DNA of 64,000 nt, taken from contig CM043963.1 of NCBI GenBank assembly GCA_014529385.2, positions 77,241,412 to 77,305,411 on the forward strand. Direction: 5' to 3'. A model generated the notes under the pieces. It did not search any database, was not told the DNA's origin, and saw only the letters and a program-made list of their open reading frames with translations. This document shows positions 25,168-33,767 of the stretch, one piece after another. The stretch's first letter is position 1. Each line of letters begins with the position of its first letter. Both the position numbers and the translations under genes were made by a program. Origin of the DNA: Adiantum capillus-veneris (lineage: Eukaryota; Streptophyta; Polypodiopsida; Polypodiales; Pteridaceae).

Positions 25168-25647
25168 TTGGTGATGTCCTCTCAAGTGTTTTGTGCTTAC
25201 TTAGGCCACTTGTGAGTGCACTATCCCTCTTGCATGCACGCACACGCACGTGAACACACACACACACACGTGCACATAAATAAATAAAGATGCACATAAA
25301 ATTTACACATATCTTAGCACAATACACATGCACACATTTTCAAAAAAATGTTATTTTCAAAAAATAAGTGTTATTTTTAAATTTTGATTAGATATTATCA
25401 TTCACAATCAAACATATTAAAATTTGGTAAATAAGAATAAGTTTTTTAAAAAAGTCATTGGATTAGTTTGGTTTAGATCAATCTATACGTAACCAAAAGA
25501 GCTTGCTACTTTATTCATGTTTAAATTAAAACTTAGTCTGTTTAATATGTTTTACAATTGCATACGTTTAGACCTGAACACTTAGGTTAAAGTGCTAGGT
25601 TTTGACCATTTTAGTTGATCTAAAACCTACCACTTAGGATTGGCTAG

Positions 25648-25957
25648 CGGCATATTTTAGTCGGCTTAAACTTAGTGTTTGGCCATTTCAAACTGTTTAG
25701 GTCCGTTTCACTCCGCTTAGAGCTAGCCGCTTAGGGATAGTGGCTTTTGGTTTGGCCGCTAATAGATGACTGTGTTTGGAGGATTAGGGTGGGTCCCATA
25801 AAGCCACTTACGTTTGGTCGCTCCAAATCGGGTTAGGGTTAACTTCATTCCAAATCGGCATATTTTAGTCGGCTTAAACTTAGTGTTTAGCCCATTTCAA
25901 TCTGCTTAGGGCTAATTTCTTGGGGTTAGTGTCTTTTGGTTTGGTTGCTAATAGATG
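25648..25957 (+). repeat. Two-copy direct duplication, units of about 100-120 bases
   Basis: 25648-25769 and 25856-25957 both begin CGGCATATTTTAGTCGGC, continue with TTAAACTTAGTGTTT, and end TTTTGGTTTGG-CGCTAATAGATG or a close variant. The second copy runs straight into the gypsy RNase H fragment, so the duplication lies at that element's truncated edge. Confidence 0.75.
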
Positions 25958-25968
25958 GGCTTGTTCGA

Positions 25969-28450
25969 GAAATTATGATAAGCTGGCTGCTAAGGAGAAA
26001 ATTCTTTTAACATACTCAAAGGAGAAGCTTACCTCCCAACTAGTCCTCATGCTTTCGGGTCTCTCAAAGCCATTTGAGGTCCAATGTGATGCCTTGGAGC
26101 AGTCTTACTTCAAGAAGGGCATGCCATAGCGTATGAGAGCCGAAGGCTCAATACATATGAACGTGTCTTAGGCAGTTATGAGAAAGAGCTTTTAGCTATT
26201 CTACATGCCTTAGACACATGGAAGCACTATATATTCGGGCCTCCATTTATTTTACAAACTGACCACCAAAGTCTCAAGTACTTCATGATACAAACCAAGC
26301 TTTTTGACAAGCAAATGAGGTGGGAAAATTTTCTTTCGCAATTTAATTTACATATTGCTCACATTGCTGGTAAGCACAATCAAGCCCGGGGGATTCACTT
26401 TATATACAAAATGGGACGCCACCTGCGAGCGGACAACTTCAATAAAACCCCTATATACAACTCATATTAGGGAATGTGACCCCCCTTTCTACGCTTATAC
26501 GACAATCAATGCAAAAAACTATCATACCCCTATCTTACATATAAAATTTAGGTTTCACATGATCTAGCTGAGTAAAACTAGTCAAAGAGTGTGTATCATA
26601 GTGACTGTCAACGTACTAAGGAATCACTTCTATTGATAACTAGATGTACCCTCAATATGTTTTATTTTGACTTTCAAACTATGTGCCCGTTCAACCTGCA
26701 CTCTAGCTACTTGTCCAATTCTGCCCCATCTAAATTACTAAAGAAACATGGTTATATAGTTATGTTAGGTTCTCCGTGTAAATTTGCATCCATACAAACT
26801 CTTTATAGCTTTTATCCCTCAACAAATAAACTACAATCACAAAACAAGCAATTGATAGAAAGCAATGTTAGTTCTTGGATGTATCTTTGTAGATATTAAC
26901 TCATAAGTTTGAGGACAGACTCTTTTGGGAAGCCATGATTTTGAAACACAAAAACTTCCTCTCATTTTCTCCTTTTCTCACTTCTCCCACCCCCCCCCCC
27001 ACCCCCAAAATATGATACCCCCTCCCTTATTTTTAAGCTTGGGAGATAAATTATCGGGGGCTTGCCCCTAAGTTATATGCTTATGTAACTTGTTAAAAAA
27101 AAACCCTCCTTTGCACTTACGTAGTGCGGTAAGTTTTCCATGGTGAATCCCCCGGGACAATCAAGTGGCCGGTCGATGCACTTTCACGATGACCAAAAGT
27201 GAATGCGGTGTCTATAGCTACTCACAATGATCTATCTTCTATGGTAGATGAGTATGCTACTGACCCTGACTGTAGAGACATAATGTCAGTTCTTTCTGTG
27301 GGGAAGAAATAGGAGCATTCACCTTGCAAGATGGTTATCTTCTCCATGACAATAGGCTATGTGTTACCCACTCCCTTCATGAGAAAGTCATGTATGAATC
27401 ACATGCTCCTCCCTATGCGGGACATAGAGGTATTCAACCTACTCTCCGAGAAGTAGAGGCATATTTTCTATTGGCCTACCATGAAAGTGGACATACAACA
27501 GTATGTTTCAAAATTTGTGGTATGCCAAAAGACCAAGTATGATAGAGGGAAGTAACCTAGATTATTCTATCCATTGCCTCATTCAAATTCACCATGGGAG
27601 AGTATATCCATGGATTTTATCTTCGATTTTCCAAGTCTATCCATGGGAATACGGTAATATGGACAGTAGGTTCAGCAAGCAAGCACACTTTATTCCTGTC
27701 AAAAAGACTATTAAGGAACACCAAATGACAACTCTCTTCATATCACATATTTTCAAACACCATGGACTGCCAACATCCATTGTGTCAAATAGAGATCCTA
27801 GAATGGCTAGTAATTTCTAGAAAGGTCTCTTTGAAAATCTAGGAATAAGATTGAATTTCTCTTCGGTCTATCACCCACAAACGGATGTCCAAAGTGTGAT
27901 AGCCAATCTTACGATACTCGATCTACGAAAGACTTATGTTATTGAAGTAGATCAACGCTCACAATGGAAAAAGTACTTACCTCTTGTAGAGTATCCGTGC
28001 AATAATATTGTACATACTTCTACGAGAAAAGCACCTTTTGAAATAATTGAGAGAAGACCTAAAAGTCCCTTGCTACTCAAAGTACACAGGAAGATCTTCG
28101 CTGTCGATGAGTATAGCCGTGGCCTACAAGAATATTTTAAAAATATTAAAGAGGCTATAACCATCTCCCAGCAAAGGAAAAAATTTGTTGTTGTGACAAG
28201 CATAGAAGGGCCTTAACGTTCAAAGAAAATTATTGGGTCTTACTTAAGTTTCCTAAGGATTGATTTCGGAAAACAGTAGGAAAGAAAGCCTATGGGCCAT
28301 TAAAAGTATTATGCTAAGCTAGCAAAAAGATACTATGGTCCTTTCCAAACCTTGAAGCCCATCAATGAGATGTCTTATCAACTCAAGTTACCCAACCATT
28401 GGCTCATACACAATGCTTTTCATGTGGGGGGTTTCTAATCATCGAGCAAA
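25969..28450 (+). pseudogene. Ty3/gypsy RNase H-integrase fragment, broken and interrupted
   Basis: RNase H opens around 25985-26129 (KPFEVQCDA), shifts frame, and continues YESRRLNTYERVLGSYEKEL, then LQTDHQSLKYFM and HIAGKHNQ up to 26384. A 772-bp DNA transposon interrupts it there. After the insertion the pre-integrase region resumes (DGYLLHDNRLCV near 27325, the H2C2 His pair in ESHAPPYAGHRG near 27400). A frame change follows, then the core with IVSNRDPRMASNF near 27780 and VYHPQTDVQS near 27870. The family's usual GQSE catalytic segment reads VQSV, so the third acidic residue appears lost. Multiple stops follow the 28216 end. Gag, protease and most of RT are absent. The style (HPQTD, ENLGI) resembles chromovirus-like gypsy elements, which is an inference. 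Confidence 0.8.
26385..27156. mobile_element. Non-autonomous DNA transposon with 14-bp TIRs and 9-bp TSD (772 bp)
   Basis: The ends are exact inverted repeats: CCCGGGGGATTCAC at 26385-26398 and its reverse complement at 27143-27156. They are bounded by the 9-base direct repeat ACAATCAAG at 26376-26384 and 27157-27165. Removing the insert and one repeat rejoins the interrupted RNase H region (KHNQ then a Val-Ala stretch), so the borders are supported independently by the host element. Internal sequence is AT-rich with a C-run near 26989-27000 and no transposase. A 9-bp duplication suggests mobilisation by a Mutator-like transposase, but the terminal sequence does not let me name a family. Confidence 0.85.
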
Positions 28451-28460
28451 AAAATTTGAG

Positions 28461-29092
28461 CGAAGTCACATTCCGAGCAAGTCCAAGGGTAGATTGACAC
28501 AATAGAAACAATTGTGAAATAAAATAATTATGCCATGCATGTTATTTTTAGTACCACAAATATGTGAACCGATGGAGACAAATTTAGATTTTAGAACCAT
28601 TCACAAAACATAATACTCAACATATAGCATAATTGTAGGTGATCCTCTTCAAAATAGTCCACCAAAAATTTGGCACGTACATTTTCCCAAAAAAGTCAAA
28701 TCATGATGCTATCCGAGAACTTCCAAAAGCTTGAAATAGCTTTACTTTTGTAAGTGCAAATGGATGCACAAACTCATGGGTAATAGAATACAGACCCAAG
28801 ATTCTAAAAAACACAAAGTAGAAGTAGGAGCTACCCTACGCTTCCTGCCCTTCTTCCAGTTGAGTCTCCTATCCTCCTAGGACCTCCTTGCAAAAGCAGA
28901 CTGGAGGCACTAGAAAATTCTCAACAAATTGTACGCCTCTTTTAACATCACCATTACCAACCTAGAGATGTTCGATGCTATGACTCTCTCTTTACATTAA
29001 CCTATTCACGCTCTTAGAGAGAGGCACCAGGGTTATGCCTTTTTATTGAATCTCTCTCTCTCTCTCTCTCTCTCTTTTCAAAACAAAGAAGC

Positions 29093-29184
<92 letters not shown>

Positions 29185-29440
29185 AGAGAGAGAGAGAGAG
29201 ATGGACAACTACTTCAACAAGCTCTCCATCATTTATGCTAACTACAAAAACAACTAAATAAGGTCATACATGCACAACTTTTTATAAAAAGAAAATTTAG
29301 TCACTGAAAGCTTTGCTTTGAGTAGTTTTACAAAATTGTGACCACTCATCCACACCCACATGTTTGAAGGGGTTGAAAGATAGTGGGTGCTCTTAAAGCT
29401 CTCACCTTTTACCACTAGACCAACTTCCTTTCGACCATAC
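28461..29440. other. No gene seen; compound microsatellite
   Basis: Gene-free flank of element A. A compound microsatellite occupies 29051-29200: CT (29051-29075), TA (29096-29144), GT (29145-29183) and GA (29183-29200). Bases 29436-29440 (CATAC) are the left target-site duplication of element A. Confidence 0.7.
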
Positions 29441-30064
29441 TGTTAAGGCGGTTACGCCGCTAGCGGAAGCTAAATAGCGAGAACTCAACCAACAACAGAA
29501 TTTGTCAGACGAGGACGGAGCTTGACTCGCAGGCGCATGGAAACAACTAGGTGGGTGTCAAATCACCTACTCGACCTTCTAATGACAATCACTACTAAGG
29601 AAATCAAATCTAAGTTCTAAAATACGCAAGTGACTGAAATCCGTACTACGAACGAATGCTATACGAAACAGGATCTAGAATCATCGAATCGATCTCAAAC
29701 TCAAGGGGAAGTCTATGCACTAGGTAAGAACAACACCCTAAAGACTTGAACTGCAAAATCAACCTATAACCACTCCGTGCGGCAAACGCGTATGAAAACA
29801 GGCCGAAAAATACAGGTGACCGAAACTTGACCCCGATGGTACTAATGTGTAGCTCTACTCGTTGTGGTTCTATAGATATGCTGCACGCTCTATTCCGACA
29901 CACAAGTTGGAAGAAAACTCACACCGAAGCTCGTAGGAACTTACCACACGTAGAAGCCGATAGCGCGCACTCTTGGTATCTGTGCGTAGCTCTCACCGTT
30001 GCTAACACAATGGCGGTGTCGCTTCTCCAATGGCGGCCCCGTAGCTCGCGTAGCAAGAAGATAA

Positions 30065-30141
<77 letters not shown>

Positions 30142-30443
30142 ACACAGTCACGGCGCTCAAAAACTCACTTTGATTAATTGAATTTTTTTAGGTTACAAAA
30201 CTTTGGCTTATATACCTCAGCCTTGGAGGTGAGAACATCTCTAATTATTTACATCAACAGGTGAAATTACTTCGGGATTACAAGCTGGAAACTCAATTGA
30301 GTCCCGTTACTTAATGAATGGCTCAAATCAAAATTAATGTCGGAAAGACATTTATTACAATCAATGGTTACAAAATGATGGGTGTGAGCAAAAATGTGGG
30401 TGTGATCCTCTGCTGGCTCAACACTTTCTCTGCTGGCTCAACA
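29441..30443 (-). repeat. Element A 3' LTR
   Basis: 1,003-bp LTR, direct repeat of 47599-48611. In sense it starts TGTTGAGCCAGCAGAG, and this terminal 16-mer is repeated once more 20 bases in. A TATATAA box lies at 30208-30214. Downstream of it a GA tract (CT on the plus strand, 30067-30139) sits in the probable transcribed leader. The LTR ends GCCTTAACA. Confidence 0.93.
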
Positions 30444-30455
30444 CTCCCCCCCTCC
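30444..30455 (-). other. Element A polypurine tract
   Basis: Sense-strand GGAGGGGGGGAG immediately before the 3' LTR. It is the plus-strand primer expected at this site. Confidence 0.85.
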
Positions 30456-30492
30456 GCGTTCATGTCGTCCCTGACATGACTTTTAGGCTTGG

Positions 30493-32091
30493 TCAATAGA
30501 GTCCTGTCGTCTTGAGCATCTGCAAATGTGATTCGTAGCGTAGGTTGCCGATGGTCAAGGTTGGGCCGAATATTTTGCTTTCGTGAGTGAAAAAGCCGGT
30601 GTAGAAAGCTTCTTCGAATGTTTGCATGTGGAAGCTAGGCAAAAATATAATTCTTTGGTATAAGAGATGTAACACCTTTGGTGATGGCTGCAATGAAAGA
30701 TCATACATCATATCCGTCACTGTGTCGGCCGTCGATAGTAGACTCGAGGTCGTGGCTTTATCTGGCGCGAACACTTCAATGCATGCTAAGAGAGTCCTGC
30801 AGATTTTCTTTAGCATCTGACACGAAAGGTCAGGAGAGCCAGTAAAGAGTTTGATGGTGCCCGTTAGGGTTTTCACCATGTAGGCTTTACCTATTCTCTC
30901 TCCTGCCTTTGGTCCTGGCATCCTTGGGTAATTAAGCCAATTTGGCTTCTTTTCTGCAATCCTGCCATGCTCTTTCCAGCTTCTGACTCTTGGCACCGGG
31001 CAGAAGGTTGCATCCTCCTGAATCTCCTTTGGAGCCTCTACCAAGTAGATGAGGTAGGCTGGGTATTTGTTCAGCCAACCTTTCCTCCATCTAGGTTGAG
31101 AATCTACAATCTTCTTTGATTGTTCGTCTTTTGTGATGTCGCCTTCGTAAAGAGCGACATACTGCTCCTCCTCTATTCTCTTTTTCGTCTTTATCACTTC
31201 AAATTTCATCAGAGGGAAAGGCAGGCTGGGTTGCATCCACTCTTCATGGAGCACTTTTGTGTCTAAACCTTGAAGTCTAATGGAGATGAGGAGTCTCCTT
31301 TCCCATTCCATTTCCGCCTTGGCACTTTCCTCTGTTGACTTTTCTATTTGGTCCTGGAGCCTTTGTTCTTCTTCTTCAGAGATTCCTGAAGTTGAGGCCA
31401 CTTCTTGAACTGGGGCTGGATCTTCAATTGTGGTTGCCTCTCCAGTTTCTGGTATCTCTATGGCTGCTCCCCCTGCTTCTTCTTGTGGTGTCTCTGTTTC
31501 TCTTCTTTGTTGCTCTTGGAGGTCTTGGAGCTGTTTGCGGAGGGCCTCATTTTCTGTCCTTAGTGTTTGGTTTTCTGACGTGAGCCTCTCCTCTGCAGCC
31601 AATGATCCCTCCGCCATGTGCAATCTTTGCACTTGCTCTAACCTTAGCTCTCTTTGCAAACTTCTGACCTGATCTTCCAGAGCTGGTACGAGGGCTCCCT
31701 CTTGTTCTGTTCCTGCTCTGCTAGCTCTAGGGGTGGTCCTGAGTCTCGTGATTGTCCTTTCTTGAAGTTCGACTCTTTCCCTTAGCTCGATGAGCTCATC
31801 CTTGGCTGCCTCCAGCTCATCTTCTATTCGCTCCTTTGCTTCCTGTGAACTTGTTACCTCTCTTGAAGCTTCGGCTAGTTGGAGGATCAAGCCGTCTCTC
31901 TCGTTTTCTGCGTCGTAGAGTGATGCTTTATGACTTTCAGATTCAGTCATAGCATTCTCTAACTTCTTCTGCAACTCTGCTTCCTTTTGTTTTGCTGTCT
32001 CAATTGCTACTTCCTTTGCTCTGGATCTTTCTTTAATCTTGCTGAGCAGTTCATGCACCATGTGCATGTCTTTTTCATCTTCATCTGTCAA
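30493..32091 (-). CDS. Element A 3' ORF Y: coiled-coil protein of unknown function
   Basis: About 530 codons open, ending 38 bases before the polypurine tract. The first codon of the open stretch (32091) is TTG, and I see no ATG that clearly starts it. The first in-frame Met is about 9 residues in. Residues 1-210 are Glu/Lys/Arg-rich with heptad spacing and no Pro (a long coiled coil). A Glu/Thr-rich linker follows, and residues 260-532 look globular (RWRKGWLNKYPAYLIYL, WLNYPRMPGP, FLPSFHMQTFEEAFYTGFF). I recognise no family, signal peptide or membrane span. It overlaps the end of ORF X by 4 bases in another frame, so it may be reached by frameshifting, or may be the second half of one ORF split by an indel. 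The long open length in an otherwise damaged element suggests it was translated. Confidence 0.6.
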   Translation of the reverse strand: MTDEDEKDMHMVHELLSKIKERSRAKEVAIETAKQKEAELQKKLENAMTESESHKASLYDAENERDGLILQLAEASREVTSSQEAKERIEDELEAAKDELIELRERVELQERTITRLRTTPRASRAGTEQEGALVPALEDQVRSLQRELRLEQVQRLHMAEGSLAAEERLTSENQTLRTENEALRKQLQDLQEQQRRETETPQEEAGGAAIEIPETGEATTIEDPAPVQEVASTSGISEEEEQRLQDQIEKSTEESAKAEMEWERRLLISIRLQGLDTKVLHEEWMQPSLPFPLMKFEVIKTKKRIEEEQYVALYEGDITKDEQSKKIVDSQPRWRKGWLNKYPAYLIYLVEAPKEIQEDATFCPVPRVRSWKEHGRIAEKKPNWLNYPRMPGPKAGERIGKAYMVKTLTGTIKLFTGSPDLSCQMLKKICRTLLACIEVFAPDKATTSSLLSTADTVTDMMYDLSLQPSPKVLHLLYQRIIFLPSFHMQTFEEAFYTGFFTHESKIFGPTLTIGNLRYESHLQMLKTTGLY

Positions 32092-33767
32092 CTTGACAGC
32101 TCTTCTGCCACCACCTCCAATGGCTTCGGCTCTTCTAGTATGTTCTGTTCGTCCATTTTCTCTTCACTCTCCATTGTACCGTTTGTCTTTTCCTTCGTCC
32201 CTTCCCGATCATCTTGTTTTCGTAGGGATATCCCATAAACTGCCTCCAGGGCCTCTTTTTCACTGTATCCGATCGCTACCAGATCCTCATAATCATCTTT
32301 CTTTTGTTGAACTGGATCTATCTCCTTTTCCTTGGTCCCGGCCTCCGGCTTTTCCATAACTTGTGTTTCTATTTCTATTGTGGTCTCCTCCACAATAATT
32401 TCCGTCTTCTTCGGGCTTGGTACATCAGTAAAGGAGGGCTGATTGTCCTCAATCATCTTGGCTTTCCCTTTGTTTGCTTGCCCGTCTTTCTCTCGAAGTT
32501 CAGTAGACTCATCTACTTCCTTCTTCTCCTTGTCGTCCTTTTTCAGCTCAGCTTTTAAAAGCTGTACTTCCTCTTCAGTATAAGGCTCGACAGGTTGCTG
32601 CTCCAGTATGGCCTCCGACTCCTCATAAGCTCTAATATATTGATCATATTGATCAACATGTGGCCTGGCTGAGCTGGTTCCGACTTTAGTGGGGTCTGGC
32701 ACCCACATTTCTTCAAAGTCCCCCTTTAAAGCTCTTTCCGCTCTAAACTGCTCCACCAGCCTTTCCATTCTTGCGGCTTTTTGACTTTTGGTTTGCTTGG
32801 GATCAGCCTTCTTCTTCGCTTTCTTCTTGAGCGGCTCGTCCACAGCCTCTTCAGGTTCTGAAACTATTTCTAGTTTTCGGCGTGCTCTTGTGGACGCCCT
32901 CTTGGATACTTCTTGCTGTTCTTTCTCTTCATCGGCTTCTCTAAGCCACTCATTCTGGGAGGGAACCCGTGGCCCTTGATCCCTCGCTCCAATAGCTTCA
33001 TAAGCTATTCTTGTTAGGATTTCTCCTCCTCCTATGTACTTTGGCTTCTGGTTGTGCATGGCGATTACTTGCTCGTGGATGTATTGAGCATAATTCACCT
33101 CTTTTGGCATGTTGCTCTTCAGTGCCCATGTGATGGTTGTCGCAATGGCATGGGGTGGTGTAGTATACTTCTGCGGTCTTTTACTGCACACATGGAGAAA
33201 CTGGTTGTATAATCGGCAAAGGGTTGCCGCTCGTTGATCTGCCATATCTCCGTAGGTTGTATTTTGTTTCTTTGATCCATAGACCTCTATGGCCTCCCTT
33301 CTTTCTCTGACAAAACTCCCTTTGTTGTGCAGCTTCAATGCATCTGCAATGAGTTGTGGAGTGATCTGTACTTCAACTGTTTCTCCATCCATGGCTGTCA
33401 ACGTGGCTTTCCCATCCTTCTGAATGGATGTTGCCAACTCATACACTCTTCTTGTGTCTACACCTGATGGTCTCGAGGTGAAGAACCTGTGTAAGTCAGC
33501 CTTTTCCAGGTATCTGCTGATGTTCTCTGATCTGCTATAATCCACTAATTCTCGTGGGATCATAGGTACATCGACCAATTGCCCTTGAGGATCTCTGAAA
33601 GTCCCCTGGTAGATCTTTATTCCCTCTTTTTCTAGTATTGCTTCCTCCACCCAAGTCTTGGTTGGCTTGAGGGTTTCTGTTGGAATATCAAAAGGTTCTG
33701 CTTCTGCAAGAGCATCCTTGATGGTTGGTCTTTTTCTCTTAGTTGCCGATGACTTAGCGGAATCCAT
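32088..33767 (-). CDS. Element A 3' ORF X: unrecognised element protein with basic region and UBA-like motif
   Basis: 559 codons with an ATG start, intact. Residues 1-30 are basic (SSATKRKRPTIKD). Residues 50-280 look globular (VPMIPRELVDYSRSENISRYL, YNQFLHVCSKRPQKYTTPPH). Residues 305-330 are a Lys/Arg-rich stretch (KKKAKKKADPK) that could act as a nuclear-localisation signal. The rest is acidic and disordered-looking, except residues about 488-510, where YEDLVAIGYSEKEALEAVYG fits the three-helix UBA pattern with its (M/I)G(Y/F) loop. No hydrophobic span is seen, so it is not an obvious envelope protein. Position between pol and the 3' LTR matches the extra ORFs of large plant gypsy elements. 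The same N-terminus begins at 63807 in element B, showing it belongs to the family. Confidence 0.65.
   Translation of the reverse strand: MDSAKSSATKRKRPTIKDALAEAEPFDIPTETLKPTKTWVEEAILEKEGIKIYQGTFRDPQGQLVDVPMIPRELVDYSRSENISRYLEKADLHRFFTSRPSGVDTRRVYELATSIQKDGKATLTAMDGETVEVQITPQLIADALKLHNKGSFVRERREAIEVYGSKKQNTTYGDMADQRAATLCRLYNQFLHVCSKRPQKYTTPPHAIATTITWALKSNMPKEVNYAQYIHEQVIAMHNQKPKYIGGGEILTRIAYEAIGARDQGPRVPSQNEWLREADEEKEQQEVSKRASTRARRKLEIVSEPEEAVDEPLKKKAKKKADPKQTKSQKAARMERLVEQFRAERALKGDFEEMWVPDPTKVGTSSARPHVDQYDQYIRAYEESEAILEQQPVEPYTEEEVQLLKAELKKDDKEKKEVDESTELREKDGQANKGKAKMIEDNQPSFTDVPSPKKTEIIVEETTIEIETQVMEKPEAGTKEKEIDPVQQKKDDYEDLVAIGYSEKEALEAVYGISLRKQDDREGTKEKTNGTMESEEKMDEQNILEEPKPLEVVAEELSS

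Larger units (their letters stand above)
19129..25968. other. Intergenic stretch without a supported gene
   Basis: About 6.8 kb without retrotransposon domains or any ORF with recognisable protein features. The longest frames (for example 22084-22578 plus and 20217-20720 minus) have no motif and look like chance. 19380-20760 has features of a decayed LTR or promoter: GCCACGTGTC near 19384, TATAAAA at 20193-20199 and TATAAAA near 20732. No repeat partner is in the window. 23812-23838 holds a short tandem duplication (TTTGAGCTTGGG twice). Individual repeats are listed separately. Confidence 0.5.

Noticed and set aside
30493-32091. TTG at 32091 as the start codon of ORF Y
   Set aside because: Plant translation would not normally use it; it is only the first codon of the open stretch. 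Frameshifting from ORF X or an indel is more plausible.
30493-33767. ORF X/Y as an envelope gene
   Set aside because: No signal peptide, membrane span or cleavage-type site is visible; both proteins are charged and soluble-looking.
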